Assembly: GCF_018853445.1 (NCBI RefSeq)
Contig: NZ_JABELD010000022.1
Coordinates: forward strand, 1 to 47,285
Origin: Acidithiobacillus concretivorus
GTDB lineage: Bacteria > Pseudomonadota > Gammaproteobacteria > Acidithiobacillales > Acidithiobacillaceae
Direction of reading: 5' to 3'
DNA length: 47,285 nucleotides
Within the stretch, counting starts at the first letter, position 1; each line of letters opens with the position of its first letter. Below the pieces are notes generated by a model. It was not told the DNA's origin and searched no databases. It saw only the letters and a list, made by a program, of their open reading frames with translations. Shown in pieces: positions 1 through 9,785 of this stretch. The translations under genes and the position numbers were made by a program.

Positions 1-507
1 CTCTACCTCAAACCCAGCACCCCCTGGAACATTGTCTGGGGTGGACTGGCAGGTGCCCTGCCGCCCCTGATTGGCTGGACCGCCATTACCGGCAGCATCG
101 CCGCCCTCCCAGTGGTTCTGGTCCTACTGGTGTTTGTCTGGACCCCCGCACATTTCTGGCCGCTGGCCATCAACTGCCGGCGCGACTACGCCAAAGCCTG
201 CATTCCCATGCTGCCTTGCACCCACGGCATCGACCGGACCCGCAAGGAAGTCCTGAACTACGCCATTCTCACCTGGATCGTCAGCATGATCCCGGCGTTT
301 TTGACCGGAGACTGGATTTACGGCGGCATTGCCTGGCTCTCGGGAGCCTGGTTTGTGGGCATGGCCTTACGCCTGAAAGCCCTGCCCGAAGGTCAGGAAA
401 TGGATCAATACGCCCGCAGCATGTTCGCTTATTCCATCTCTTACCTGTTTTTGCTTTATACTGCCCTGATCCTTGGTAAATTGGTGATGGGTTATGGCTT
501 CTTCTGA
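1..507 (+). CDS. ctaB: Heme O synthase (protoheme IX farnesyltransferase), 3' part
   Basis: This is the C-terminal 168 residues of a UbiA-family prenyltransferase whose start lies before the window. The frame is open from base 1. It contains the family stretch TPWNIVWGGLAGALPPLIGW near the start and the WTPAHFW motif, followed by several hydrophobic membrane segments. The enzyme transfers a farnesyl group to protoheme IX in the inner membrane to give heme O for terminal oxidases. It ends in TGA at 505-507, just ahead of the MFS gene, so the two are probably co-transcribed. The family call is secure; the ctaB/cyoE symbol depends on upstream oxidase genes that are out of view. Confidence 0.93.
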   Translation, partial: LYLKPSTPWNIVWGGLAGALPPLIGWTAITGSIAALPVVLVLLVFVWTPAHFWPLAINCRRDYAKACIPMLPCTHGIDRTRKEVLNYAILTWIVSMIPAFLTGDWIYGGIAWLSGAWFVGMALRLKALPEGQEMDQYARSMFAYSISYLFLLYTALILGKLVMGYGFF

Positions 508-538
508 AAAACGCCGTGGACGGGTGAAAGGCCCGTCC

Positions 539-1726
539 ATGAGTCCGTTGGAAAAACGGGCTGTCAGTGGTCTGAGCTTCATTTATGTCGCGCGCATGCT
601 CGGTCTGTTTATGCTCATGCCAGTGCTGGCTCTGGATAATGATCAGTTACGTTACAGTACACCCCTGTTACTGGGCTTGGCTATTGGGGTTTACGGGCTT
701 GCCCAGGCCGCTCTGCAATTCCCTTTCGGGGCAGCCTCCGACCGCTTTGGACGGAAAAAAGTGCTGGTTTTCGGCATCATCCTTTTTATTCTGGGCTCCT
801 TGCTGGGCGCAGTTACCCACAATATTTATGGCATTATTCTGGCGCGGTTACTGCAAGGTGCCGGTGCCGTGTCCTCGGTGCTTCTGGCTACGGCTGGAGA
901 CCTGACTGGCGATCAGCATCGTACTAAAGCTATGGCGGCCATTGGTGGCAGTATTGCTGTTGCCTATGTACTGGGTATCGCTATCGGTCCGGTATTTTAC
1001 GGACTTTGGGGCTTGACTGGGGTGTTTCTGGTTGCGGCGGCACTGGGGTTGCTGGCGCTATATCCGCTCTGGAAAATTATCCCACCTATTGCTCACGCGC
1101 AGCAGAATCGCATGGGCGGCTGGGCAGATGCCATGAAAATGTTCCGCCACCCACCGGTACTCACGGCCAGTGTGGGTATTTTCATTTTGCAGATGGTTCT
1201 GGGTGCGAGCTTTGTGGTGCTTTCTCCAGAGCTGGTCAATGCCATGCATATTCCTGAAAGTGGCATTTGGGAAGTCTATTTGCCGGTCATGCTGCTTTCG
1301 GTGCTGCTCATGCTGTTTCCGGTAATTTATGCGGAAAAAAACAAGCAACACGGACAGATGCTGATTGTCAGTGGTCTTGCAATTGCGGTCGGAGCCCTGA
1401 TTATGGGAGTGGAATCTGGAAACTTTTGGCCCGTAGGTATTGGCGCGGTTATTTTCTTTGCCGGCTATAATATTGCTTCGGCGATATTGCCCTCAATGAT
1501 GAGCCGTAGCACGCTTCCCGAACAGCGTGGGGCTTCCAGTGGTGTTTATTCCATGATGCAGTTTCTGGGTATTTTCGTAGGGGGCGTGTTGGGAGGATGG
1601 GGTCTTGGTCTCGCGGGAGACCAAGGCGTATTTTACATTCTCACCGCAGTGGGCATTATTCTGGCTATCCAGAGCTGGAATGGTAAACGCATGGCCTTAT
1701 TACTTTCTCCGGATAGTCATTCCTGA
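539..1726 (+). CDS. MFS transporter, YajR-like, without the C-terminal YAM domain
   Basis: A 12-segment major facilitator protein of about 395 residues. The motif GAASDRFGRKKVLVFG after segment 2 is the MFS signature. MSPLEKRAV, RMLGLFMLMPVL, the central VIYAEK segment and GVYSMMQFLGIFVGG resemble E. coli YajR. YajR has about 450 residues and ends in a ferredoxin-like cytoplasmic YAM domain; this protein stops right after segment 12. I chose ATG 539 because it aligns with the YajR N-terminus and has a purine-rich site in front; ATG 494, overlapping ctaB, would add 15 basic residues. It is probably a proton-coupled efflux pump of unknown substrate, co-transcribed with ctaB. Confidence 0.85.
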   Translation: MSPLEKRAVSGLSFIYVARMLGLFMLMPVLALDNDQLRYSTPLLLGLAIGVYGLAQAALQFPFGAASDRFGRKKVLVFGIILFILGSLLGAVTHNIYGIILARLLQGAGAVSSVLLATAGDLTGDQHRTKAMAAIGGSIAVAYVLGIAIGPVFYGLWGLTGVFLVAAALGLLALYPLWKIIPPIAHAQQNRMGGWADAMKMFRHPPVLTASVGIFILQMVLGASFVVLSPELVNAMHIPESGIWEVYLPVMLLSVLLMLFPVIYAEKNKQHGQMLIVSGLAIAVGALIMGVESGNFWPVGIGAVIFFAGYNIASAILPSMMSRSTLPEQRGASSGVYSMMQFLGIFVGGVLGGWGLGLAGDQGVFYILTAVGIILAIQSWNGKRMALLLSPDSHS

Positions 1727-1745
1727 GCTTCCCGAGCGCAGTTTT

Positions 1746-2576
1746 TTAGCCGCCAATCAGCAGTGCCAGTGCCCCGAAACCGATGCAGTAGATTCCGAAG
1801 GGGCGCAAGGCGGTGACTTCATTTTTGTGAAAGTAATGCATCAGAAACCAGACTGAACCCCAGGCACAAAGTCCAGCGAGGGCCCCTGCCAAAAAAATGG
1901 TTCCCAGCAAGCCGCTTTGCATGTGGGCGTGAAAAAGTTTGGGTACTTCCAACGCGCCAGCAGCCGCAATGATCGGTGTTGCCAGTAAAAAGGAAAAGCG
2001 GGCAGAGTTTTCATAATCCAGTCCTACGCCAATTCCGGCCACCAGAGTGGCCCCTGAACGGGAAAACCCGGGAATCAGAGCGATGGATTGCGCAAAGCCA
2101 ATAATGATGGCGCGTATCCAGCTTATGTTATCCAGTGAATGACTGGGATGACGGGAGCGCAGTCGGTCACCCCAGATCAACATGACCCCGTTTACCATCA
2201 ATGCGACGGCCGCAAAAGTGAAGCCGCCAAAAAGATAGCGGATTTTATGGGCGAGAAGGAGGCCGAGAATGCCCGCAGGAATGGAAGCAACGAATAGTAT
2301 CCACAATAATCGCGACTGGGGATTGCTGGGCATGCCCCGCGCCCGAACAAAACCACCAATCAGGGCTGCCCAGTCTTTCCAGAAAAACAGCAGGAGGGCG
2401 GCGGCGGTGGCAAGATGCAGGACTACCACAAAAGGCAAAAACCAGTCGGCGTCGCGATTGATGGGCCAGTGCAGCAGGGCCGGAACCAGAATGATGTGCC
2501 CGAGGCTGGATATGGGAAACAGCTCGGTTACCCCTTGCAGCATGGCCAGCAACAACAGGTAGATATGATGAATCAC
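1746..2576 (-). CDS. uppP: Undecaprenyl-diphosphatase
   Basis: A polytopic membrane protein of 276 residues, the usual BacA/UppP length. The first signature, QGVTELFPISSLGH at residues 14-27, carries the conserved Glu, Ser and His. The second, PGFSRSGAT at 169-177, carries the catalytic Arg. The enzyme dephosphorylates undecaprenyl diphosphate at the outer face of the inner membrane, recycling the lipid carrier for peptidoglycan and other envelope polymers. It starts 23 bases after the greA stop on the same strand, so it is likely the last gene of a carA-carB-greA-uppP transcript. It converges on the MFS gene with 19 bases between stops. Confidence 0.95.
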   Translation of the reverse strand: MIHHIYLLLLAMLQGVTELFPISSLGHIILVPALLHWPINRDADWFLPFVVVLHLATAAALLLFFWKDWAALIGGFVRARGMPSNPQSRLLWILFVASIPAGILGLLLAHKIRYLFGGFTFAAVALMVNGVMLIWGDRLRSRHPSHSLDNISWIRAIIIGFAQSIALIPGFSRSGATLVAGIGVGLDYENSARFSFLLATPIIAAAGALEVPKLFHAHMQSGLLGTIFLAGALAGLCAWGSVWFLMHYFHKNEVTALRPFGIYCIGFGALALLIGG

Positions 2577-2599
2577 GATAGGATGCTCTCAGGCTGGTT

Positions 2600-3076
2600 T
2601 TATTCGAAGCGAACGCTAAGAATGGTGTATTCGCGGGCACCCGCAGGCGCATGCACTTCTACCAGATCACCTTCGTGTTTACCGATCAGGGCGCGGGCAA
2701 TAGGCGAACTGATGGAAATTTTATTTTCCTTAATGTCCGCCTCGGCATCTCCCACAATCTGATAGGTGACTTCCTTGCCTTCTGCGTCTTCCAGCTCGAC
2801 GGTTGCAGCAAATACAATTTTTCCACCGGTATTCAGCGTTTTGGGGTCTATGACCTGGGCGCGGGCGAGAAAATCCTCTACCTCACGAATGCGTCCTTCA
2901 ATAAACGCCTGCTGTTCTTTGGCGGCGTCATATTCGGCATTTTCCGAAAGGTCACCCTTGGCACGGGCTTCGGCAATAGCCTCAATGACGGCGGGTCGTT
3001 CTACGGATTTCAGCCGTTGTAATTCTTCGCGCAAACGTTGTGCGCCGATGACAGTCATAGGGACTTTATCGCTCAT
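2600..3076 (-). CDS. greA: Transcription elongation factor GreA
   Basis: 158 residues, the standard length. The N-terminal coiled coil includes the acidic tip [16 protein letters not shown], which enters the RNA polymerase secondary channel and supplies the Asp/Glu residues for cleaving backtracked RNA. The C-terminal FKBP-like domain contains [16 protein letters not shown] and ends in YTILSVRFE. It lies 18 bases downstream of carB; carAB-greA is a common gammaproteobacterial order. A purine-rich GAGGTT precedes the ATG. Confidence 0.97.
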   Translation of the reverse strand: MSDKVPMTVIGAQRLREELQRLKSVERPAVIEAIAEARAKGDLSENAEYDAAKEQQAFIEGRIREVEDFLARAQVIDPKTLNTGGKIVFAATVELEDAEGKEVTYQIVGDAEADIKENKISISSPIARALIGKHEGDLVEVHAPAGAREYTILSVRFE

Positions 3077-3094
3077 GTTAACCTCTCGTACTGG

Positions 3095-6000
3095 TTAGTT
3101 TTGTTGCAAATCCTGGAGACGAAGAACACTGCGCTCTTCCCGCATCAGGGCACGAATAGCTTCCGCACCCGCAATGGCACCTGCCAGAGTGGTGTAATAG
3201 GTCAGGCCCATCTGTAAGGCAGCCCGGCGGATACTGAAGGAATCACGCACAGACTGACGCTCATCCACGGTATTGATGATGATTTGTACTTTACCATTTT
3301 TGATGGCATCTACAATGTGCGGCCGACCTTCGGTGACCTTGTTGACCGTGCTGACTTCCAGACCCTGCTGGCGGAGATGTTCGGCTGTCCCTTTGGTGGC
3401 GATAAGATGAAAACCCAAGTGGGCCAGGGTGCGAGCAGCAGGGGTGAGTTTGGCTTTGTCGGCATCGCGGACGCTGATAAATACGGTTCCGGAGGATGGA
3501 AAATGCTCGCCAGCACCCATTTGCGCCTTGAGGAAAGCCTCACCAAAGCTGGCTCCGATACCCATGACCTCGCCGGTAGATTTCATTTCGGGTCCCAGCA
3601 AAATATCCACGCCCGGGAATTTGATGAAAGGAAATACGGCTTCTTTGACGCTGAAATGCGGAGGATTGGGAATTTCAGGGATTCCTTGGGTTTTCAGGCT
3701 CTGACCGGTCATGCAGCGTGAGGCAATTTTAGCCAGCTGCCAGCCTGTAGCTTTTGAGACAAAAGGCACGGTCCGTGAAGCGCGGGGATTCACTTCCAGA
3801 ACGTAAATCCGGTCTTCCTGCACCGCAAACTGGCAGTTCATGAGGCCAACCACACCCAAAGCCAGAGCCAGTTCTACGGTTTGCCGCCGCAATTCAATCT
3901 GAATGTTTTCAGGGAGAGAGTAGGGGGGTAAACAGCAAGCCGAGTCGCCGCTATGAACGCCAGCCTGTTCAATATGTTCCATAATTCCCGCAACAATGAC
4001 CTGGCCATCTTGATCGGCAACGGCATCAATATCCACTTCCAGGGCATCATTGAGAAAGCGGTCGAGGAGAATGGGCTGATCGTTGGAAATGCGGACAGCT
4101 TCTTCCATGTAACGCTGCAGGTCTGCCTCAGCGTAAACAATACGCATGGCGCGGCCACCCAGTACATAGGAAGGACGGACAACCAGCGGATAACCCAGTT
4201 CCTTGGCTTTGCTCAAGGCTTCCGGAGCACTGCGGGCAATGGCGTTTTCCGGCTGGCGTAATCCCAGGCGCTGCAGCAGTTGCTGAAAGCGTTCGCGATC
4301 TTCAGCCAGATCAATGGAGTCCGGAGTCGTACCGATAATGGGGACCCCTGCTGCCTCAAGATCGTTGGCCAGCTTGAGAGGGGTTTGGCCGCCAAACTGA
4401 ACAATGACGCCTTGAGGTTTTTCTACCGCAACAATTTCCAGCACGTCTTCCAGGGTCAGGGGTTCAAAATAGAGGCGATCAGAAGTGTCATAATCGGTAG
4501 ATACGGTTTCTGGGTTGCAATTGACCATAATGGTTTCAAAACCATCTGCATGGAGTGCCATGCTGGCATGGACGCAACAGTAGTCAAACTCAATGCCCTG
4601 ACCAATGCGATTGGGACCACCACCCAAAATCATGATTTTGGGTTTGTTTCCAGGCTCCGCCTCACATTCCATTTCATAAGTGGAGTAGAGATAGGGGGTT
4701 GGCGAATGAAATTCCGCTGCACAGGTGTCTACCCGTTTGTAAACGGGTCGAATACCCAGTTTGTGGCGCTGTTCGCGCAGCTGGGATTCCCGGCAGCCCA
4801 GCAGTCGGGCGAGGCGACGATCCGAAAAACCCATGGCCTTGAGTGCCCGCAAGTGGGGCGCATCGAGGCTGGACAGCGGCATTCCACGCAGATTTTCTTC
4901 CTGTTGCACCAACTCAATAATTTGTTCAAGGAACCAGGGGTCCATATGCGTGATCTGCTGGATTTTGTCCTGATCCCAGCCCCGGCGGACGGCGTCGGCC
5001 AAGTACCAGAGGCGATCCGGACCAGCTATGCGCAGCTCCTGCTCCAGCTTCTGCAAGGTCTCCGGATCATTGCCCTGCAGTTTTTCATCCAGTCCATCGA
5101 CCCCGGTTTCGAGGCCGCGCAGGGCTTTTTGCAGGGATTCCTGAAAACTCCGACCAATGGCCATCACTTCCCCCACAGATTTCATCTGGGTGGTCAGGTG
5201 CGCGTCGGCTTCCGGGAATTTTTCAAAAGCAAAGCGGGGTATTTTGGTGACGACATAGTCGATGGTCGGCTCAAAACTGGCAGGCGTAGCCTGGGTAATA
5301 TCATTGCGTAATTCATCCAGGGTGTATCCCAGGGCCAGCTTGGCCGCAATTTTGGCGATGGGGAAGCCGGTAGCCTTGGATGCCAGTGCGGACGAGCGGG
5401 AAACGCGCGGATTCATCTCTATGACAATTAAACGCCCATCCACCGGATTCACCGCAAACTGGACATTGGAACCGCCGGTGTCCACGCCGATGCGGCGCAG
5501 GACAGCTATGGAGGCGTCACGCATCCGCTGATATTCGCGGTCAGTCAGAGTCTGGGCGGGGGCTACGGTAATGGAGTCGCCGGTATGAATCCCCATGGGA
5601 TCCATGTTTTCGATAGAGCAGACAATAATGCAATTATCTGCTTGATCGCGAACTACCTCCATTTCAAATTCTTTCCAGCCAATAATGGATTCTTCAATGA
5701 GAATTTCGTGGGTAGGGCTGGCCTCCAGACCCCGCGAGGCAATATCCTCAAACTCCTCACGATTGTAGGCTATGCCGCCACCAGTGCCGCCCAGCGTGAA
5801 TGAAGGCCGGATAATGACCGGAAAACCAATGTCTTCGGCAATTTGGCGGGCTCCGTCCATATCGTGTCCAAAAGCTGAGCGTGCCACTTCCAGGCCAATT
5901 TCCTGCATGGCTTTTTTGAACAGGCCCCGATCTTCGGCTTCGCGAATGGCTTCTACCGAGGCTCCGATCAGGCGCACCCCGAACTTTTCCAGAATGCCTT

Positions 6001-6313
6001 CACGGTGCAGATCCAGCGCACAATTCAGAGCAGTCTGGCCACCCATCGTCGGCAAAATGGCATCCGGGCGTTCCATTTCGATGATGCGCGCCACCGTCTG
6101 CCACTCCACAGGCTCAATATAGGTCGCATCAGCCGTTTGCGTGTCGGTCATGATGGTCGCCGGATTGGAATTGACCAGAATGACGCGGCAGCCTTCCTCG
6201 CGTAATGCCTTGCAGGCCTGAACCCCCGAATAATCAAATTCGCAGGCCTGACCGATGACAATGGGACCGGCGCCAATCAGCAGGACGCTGTGAATGTCTG
6301 GATGCTTAGGCAT
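3095..6313 (-). CDS. carB: Carbamoyl-phosphate synthase large subunit
   Basis: 1072 residues, matching the usual ~1073. It begins with the Rossmann-like [20 protein letters not shown], repeated in the second half as [20 protein letters not shown], which shows the internal duplication of the two ATP-grasp synthetase halves. The C-terminal MGS-like domain carries the allosteric region. With CarA it makes carbamoyl phosphate from bicarbonate, ammonia channelled from glutamine and two ATP, for pyrimidine and arginine synthesis. The start ATG overlaps the carA stop by 8 bases (ATGCCTAA), implying translational coupling. Confidence 0.98.
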   Translation of the reverse strand: MPKHPDIHSVLLIGAGPIVIGQACEFDYSGVQACKALREEGCRVILVNSNPATIMTDTQTADATYIEPVEWQTVARIIEMERPDAILPTMGGQTALNCALDLHREGILEKFGVRLIGASVEAIREAEDRGLFKKAMQEIGLEVARSAFGHDMDGARQIAEDIGFPVIIRPSFTLGGTGGGIAYNREEFEDIASRGLEASPTHEILIEESIIGWKEFEMEVVRDQADNCIIVCSIENMDPMGIHTGDSITVAPAQTLTDREYQRMRDASIAVLRRIGVDTGGSNVQFAVNPVDGRLIVIEMNPRVSRSSALASKATGFPIAKIAAKLALGYTLDELRNDITQATPASFEPTIDYVVTKIPRFAFEKFPEADAHLTTQMKSVGEVMAIGRSFQESLQKALRGLETGVDGLDEKLQGNDPETLQKLEQELRIAGPDRLWYLADAVRRGWDQDKIQQITHMDPWFLEQIIELVQQEENLRGMPLSSLDAPHLRALKAMGFSDRRLARLLGCRESQLREQRHKLGIRPVYKRVDTCAAEFHSPTPYLYSTYEMECEAEPGNKPKIMILGGGPNRIGQGIEFDYCCVHASMALHADGFETIMVNCNPETVSTDYDTSDRLYFEPLTLEDVLEIVAVEKPQGVIVQFGGQTPLKLANDLEAAGVPIIGTTPDSIDLAEDRERFQQLLQRLGLRQPENAIARSAPEALSKAKELGYPLVVRPSYVLGGRAMRIVYAEADLQRYMEEAVRISNDQPILLDRFLNDALEVDIDAVADQDGQVIVAGIMEHIEQAGVHSGDSACCLPPYSLPENIQIELRRQTVELALALGVVGLMNCQFAVQEDRIYVLEVNPRASRTVPFVSKATGWQLAKIASRCMTGQSLKTQGIPEIPNPPHFSVKEAVFPFIKFPGVDILLGPEMKSTGEVMGIGASFGEAFLKAQMGAGEHFPSSGTVFISVRDADKAKLTPAARTLAHLGFHLIATKGTAEHLRQQGLEVSTVNKVTEGRPHIVDAIKNGKVQIIINTVDERQSVRDSFSIRRAALQMGLTYYTTLAGAIAGAEAIRALMREERSVLRLQDLQQN

Positions 6314-7448
6314 GGGTGTGGGCTCCGTATTGATGCATGGCAGCTACGAAATCATCAAAAATGATGCTGGCATCGTGGGGACCGGGTCCTGCCTCTGGGT
6401 GTCCCTGAAAGGAAAAAACCGGGAGATTGTTATGGGCCATGCCCTGCAAACTGCCATCAAACAAGGAGGTATGCGTAATACGCACGGAGTCCGGCAAGCT
6501 TTGGGCGTCCACCGCGAAACCGTGGTTTTGACTGGTAATGAATACCCGACCACTGCGCAGATCTTTGACCGGATGATTGGCGCCATGATGCCCGAATTTC
6601 ATTTTGATGGTTTTGGCACCCAAGGCGATGCCGAGTAACTGATGTCCCAGACAGAGCCCAAAGGTGGGAATTTGTGCCGCAATGATTTCGCGCATGGCTT
6701 GCTGGGCATAATCGAGGGCGTCGGGATCGCCCGGCCCATTGGAGAACAGCACCCCGTCCGGACGCAGGGCGATGACTTCATCTGCCGGCGTTTTGGCAGG
6801 CACCAGAGTAACCCGGCAGGCACGGTCGGCGAGCAGGCGCAATATATTGTTCTTTTTACCAAAATCGTACACCACCACATGATATTGGGGATGGCTGATG
6901 GGTTGCGCCTGATAACCCTGTTCAGGCAGGCCGCTCGCAAGAAGCCATTCTGATATTTCTGGCGCCGCCACGTCCTGAACCAGATCCCGACCCAGCAAAC
7001 CGGGAAATCCGCGCGCGGCAGCCAGGGCTTCGTTTTCATTCACCTCAGTGCCAACCAGCAAAGCCGCATTCTGGGCGCCGCCATTGCGCAGGCGGCGGGT
7101 GAGGGCGCGGGTATCAATATCGGCAATGGCAGGAATACCCTGCTGGGTCAGAAAATCGGGGAGAGTCTGGGTACTGCGCCAGTTACTGGGGATACGGGGT
7201 AAATTACGCAGTACCAGAGCCGAGCAGAATATTTTTGATCCTTCCATGTCTTCGGGGTTGATCCCGGTATTGCCAATATGTGGATAGGTCAATGTCACAA
7301 TTTGGCCGCGATAGGAGGGGTCCGTCAAAATTTCCTGGTAACCCGTCATCGCCGTATTAAAACAGATTTCACCGACGGCCAGACCGTTGCTGCCAAAGCC
7401 TGTACCCCGGTAGATACTGCCGTCTGCCAATGCCAGGACCGCCTGCAC
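6306..7448 (-). CDS. carA: Carbamoyl-phosphate synthase small subunit (glutaminase)
   Basis: 380 residues from a GTG start. The GTG at 7448 was chosen because GAGGTGAG lies just upstream and the protein then begins [18 protein letters not shown], as in known CarA. An in-frame ATG 30 codons further up would translate through a hairpin and has no homologous sequence. The C-terminal class I amidotransferase domain has the nucleophile in [11 protein letters not shown] (Cys about 266) and the His/Glu pair in FQGHPEA near the end. The enzyme hydrolyses glutamine and passes ammonia to CarB. Confidence 0.97.
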   Translation of the reverse strand: MQAVLALADGSIYRGTGFGSNGLAVGEICFNTAMTGYQEILTDPSYRGQIVTLTYPHIGNTGINPEDMEGSKIFCSALVLRNLPRIPSNWRSTQTLPDFLTQQGIPAIADIDTRALTRRLRNGGAQNAALLVGTEVNENEALAAARGFPGLLGRDLVQDVAAPEISEWLLASGLPEQGYQAQPISHPQYHVVVYDFGKKNNILRLLADRACRVTLVPAKTPADEVIALRPDGVLFSNGPGDPDALDYAQQAMREIIAAQIPTFGLCLGHQLLGIALGAKTIKMKFGHHGANHPVKDLRSGRVFITSQNHGFAVDAQSLPDSVRITHTSLFDGSLQGMAHNNLPVFSFQGHPEAGPGPHDASIIFDDFVAAMHQYGAHTHA

Positions 7449-7477
7449 TTTCTCACCTCGTCTACCATGGAAGATGC

Positions 7478-7501
7478 AAAAAAGGGAGGGTGTCCCCTCC
7501 C
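7478..7501 (-). terminator. Terminator-like hairpin in the carA leader (possible attenuator)
   Basis: On the minus strand a perfect 7-bp stem GGGAGGG/CCCTCCC with a GACA loop (7501-7484) is followed directly by six T residues (7483-7478). This is a textbook intrinsic terminator shape. It lies between the carA promoter and the carA start, and no other minus-strand gene lies upstream, so it would act on carAB transcripts themselves. The structure is plain in the sequence; a regulatory role is inferred. Confidence 0.7.
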
Positions 7502-7516
7502 GCATAGATTGCCCAT

Positions 7517-7545
7517 ATTCTAGGGATATGCCGGGCACTGGTCAA
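7517..7545 (-). promoter_or_regulatory. Sigma-70-type promoter for carA
   Basis: Read on the minus strand: TTGACC (-35, 7545-7540), a 17-base spacer, TAGAAT (-10, 7522-7517). Transcription would start near 7510, giving a leader of about 60 bases with the terminator-like hairpin near its 5' end. Both boxes match the consensus at four or more of six positions. Confidence 0.65.
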
Positions 7546-7684
7546 CGCAGTTGTCGGCACAATCATTCTGAAAAAAGTGGCTTCAGGAAACATTACACAA
7601 CGATAAGTGCTTGAGTGTGTGGAAATTGATGTTAAGCTTGTGGCCATGATGAGGTGTTCATAATTCTAAAAGGAGTGGTTTCGT

Positions 7685-8434
7685 ATGCGTCGCTTTCAGG
7701 GTTCGTTGTTGTTTGCTGGGGTCGTGTTGGCTCTATCTGGCTGTGGTTCAGCGACTAATAATGGCTTGGCGCCGCAAGCTGAAAATGCTTACCCCGTGCC
7801 CTCGGCTATTACCACGCCATCCAGCTACAGAGCACCCGCGCCCATCTTGCAGGTCCCTGCCCAGCCCCTGTCTCAGCCTAAAACTTTAGCCACGCCTTCA
7901 GTGCCCAGTGTGAATTATTCATCAACGACTTTGCCCTTGACGCCTCTGGCATCATCTACCTCCGCCTTGACCAGTGCCGCAAAATCTATCACCCAGCCCG
8001 TCACCAAGACGGTGGAAAATGCCAGAAATTCTGCAAATCAGGCAGTGAGCAGTGCCCAGGGCGCAGTGCAGCAGCCGTTCAACACGGCATCAACGTCTTC
8101 CTTTTCCGGGAAGTGGCAGCAAGATATGGTCAAAGCTCGACAGGACAGCGCCAAATGTGCCGCTTTAAGTTCGACAGCGCAAAGTGACTGCTGGCAGAAT
8201 GTGTCAGCTTGGGCGAAAGCGCGCGCCACGCAGTATCAGAGCATGAGTGCCACAGCGACCGGTGCTCAGGCTCAGCAAATGCAATCTGCCTCCAAATTTT
8301 TTGGTGCAACTGGTGAATGGGCCAGCGCCTGTAGTTCTCTCAGTGCCCAGTCTTGCGCGGAGTCACCGCTGATCAGCAAAATGCAGCAGTGGAAGGCTTC
8401 AGTGGGCATCTCTGGAACCACTGCAGGGCAATAA
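7685..8434 (+). CDS. Putative lipoprotein of unknown function
   Basis: 249 residues. A signal peptide ends in a lipobox (ALSGC, Cys about 20), so the mature protein is probably lipid-anchored in the periplasm or outer membrane. A Ser/Thr/Pro/Ala-rich, probably disordered stretch (residues 25-135) follows, then a more compact C-terminal part with four cysteines, probably two disulfides. AAAGGAG lies 10 bases before the ATG. I recognise no family. It is divergent from carA and followed after 56 bases by tspO. The domain plan, a flexible tether plus a small disulfide-bonded head, suggests a surface or periplasmic binding role, but that is a guess. Confidence 0.75.
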   Translation: MRRFQGSLLFAGVVLALSGCGSATNNGLAPQAENAYPVPSAITTPSSYRAPAPILQVPAQPLSQPKTLATPSVPSVNYSSTTLPLTPLASSTSALTSAAKSITQPVTKTVENARNSANQAVSSAQGAVQQPFNTASTSSFSGKWQQDMVKARQDSAKCAALSSTAQSDCWQNVSAWAKARATQYQSMSATATGAQAQQMQSASKFFGATGEWASACSSLSAQSCAESPLISKMQQWKASVGISGTTAGQ

Positions 8435-8490
8435 AATTTGCAGACTGCTGAAAATCTGCCATTCCGTTTTCTTGGTGGGCGACGACTTAG

Positions 8491-8967
8491 ATGGACATGA
8501 ATCACTTCGCGCTGGTTTCCCTGATTAGTCTGGCTATTACCCTGGCGGTGGCGACAACGGGGTCGCTGTTTCGGCCGGATGCTTGGTATACGCGCCTCCA
8601 GAAGCCTAAGGGCACACCTCCACCCTGGGTTTTTCCGGTGGTCTGGACGCTGTTGTATATCATCATGGCTTTTGCGGCAGCGTTGATTTATGTCAGCCCG
8701 ACAAGTCCGTTGCGAACAGCGGGTTTGTCTTTGTATGGCCTGCAGTTGCTCTGTAATGCCGCATGGTCATGGTTATTTTTTGGACGGCATCAGATGCTTT
8801 GGGCCCTGGCAGACCTGGTTTTGCTTCTGCTCCTGGTATTGGCTTGTTTCCTGGTTTTTATGTGGATCACGCCGCTGGCCGCCGGGTTGTTGGTGCCTTA
8901 TTTACTCTGGCTTTGCGTGGCTCTGTATCTGAATGCCGCGACCTACCGCCTGAATCGTTTTTCCTGA
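8491..8967 (+). CDS. tspO: TspO/MBR (translocator protein) family
   Basis: 158 residues with five predicted membrane helices. Family signatures: WYTRLQKPKGTPPPWVFPVVW (residues 31-51), NAAWSWLFFG in the third helix and PYLLWLCVALYLN in the last. TspO proteins bind porphyrins and related ligands in the outer or inner membrane, and in bacteria modulate tetrapyrrole and stress responses. A second ATG two codons later could be the true start. The stop overlaps the next gene as TGATG, suggesting coupled translation. Confidence 0.92.
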   Translation: MDMNHFALVSLISLAITLAVATTGSLFRPDAWYTRLQKPKGTPPPWVFPVVWTLLYIIMAFAAALIYVSPTSPLRTAGLSLYGLQLLCNAAWSWLFFGRHQMLWALADLVLLLLLVLACFLVFMWITPLAAGLLVPYLLWLCVALYLNAATYRLNRFS

Positions 8968-9695
8968 TGCGGATCATGCGCAATCCGGAAAAAACCATGG
9001 TTCAGGTGGCTGATCTGAACGTGCAGCTGACGCGTAAGGTCATCAGGAATTTGCGCATTATGGTTTATCCCCCTGACGGGAATGTAAGAGTCAGTGCCCC
9101 CTGGGCGATGACCGATGGCGACATTCGTGCGGCCATTCTGGCCCGTTTGTCCTGGATCAAGCACCACCAGCAGCAATTTCAGCATCAGACTCCGTCACCG
9201 ACTCTGGAATATCAATCCGGCGAAACCCATTCTTATTTGGGACAGAACTATATACTCCGGGTGCATGAAGTGGCTGGTCGCGGCCGTATTGAATTGCGCG
9301 AAGCTGCCTTTATGGAGATGTACTGTTCGCCCGAAGCGGCACACGCTGAACGACAGGCCTTGCTCCACAAGCATTACCGTCAGGCACTGAAAGACCGCAT
9401 TCCGAAAATTGTTGCCCACTATGAACCGATTCTGGGTGTGCAGGTGGCCGAGTGGGGGGTTAAACGCATGCGCACTCGCTGGGGTACCTGCAACATCCGC
9501 GCGCGGCGCATCTGGCTTGGCCTGGAGCTTGCCCGCTACGCAGAAATTTGTCTGGAATACGTGGTGTTACATGAAATGGCTCATTTACTGGAGCGCCTGC
9601 ACAATGATCGTTTCAAAAGCATCCTCGATGCAGCCATGCCGGACTGGCGGCAGGTGAAAAATCAGCTCCGCTCGGGTTCTGCCCCTTCTTGCTGA
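8967..9695 (+). CDS. YgjP/WLM-type zinc metallopeptidase-like protein
   Basis: 242 residues from the ATG that overlaps the tspO stop. The M48/DUF45 (YgjP) family marks are MRTRWGTC (168-175), the zinc-binding HEMAH (202-206) and a third ligand His at 212 in ERLHNDRF. These proteins have the SprT/M48-like gluzincin fold; a proteolytic substrate is generally unknown. In-frame ATGs at 8976 and 8997 are alternative starts. The same frame stays open upstream inside tspO, but that part overlaps real coding sequence and lacks homology. Confidence 0.88.
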   Translation: MRIMRNPEKTMVQVADLNVQLTRKVIRNLRIMVYPPDGNVRVSAPWAMTDGDIRAAILARLSWIKHHQQQFQHQTPSPTLEYQSGETHSYLGQNYILRVHEVAGRGRIELREAAFMEMYCSPEAAHAERQALLHKHYRQALKDRIPKIVAHYEPILGVQVAEWGVKRMRTRWGTCNIRARRIWLGLELARYAEICLEYVVLHEMAHLLERLHNDRFKSILDAAMPDWRQVKNQLRSGSAPSC

Positions 9696-9785
9696 AGGTT
9701 CCTGATGCTTACGCCGAGATAACTACTATAATCCTTTGACGACCAGCATTATGGTGGCTCAGGTAATTTGAAAGAGGAGACAATT

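Noticed and set aside
4280..5311. Long plus-strand open frame (343 codons) antisense to carB
   Set aside because: It lies entirely opposite conserved CarB coding sequence, has no ribosome site or recognisable domain, and arises from codon bias of the real gene.
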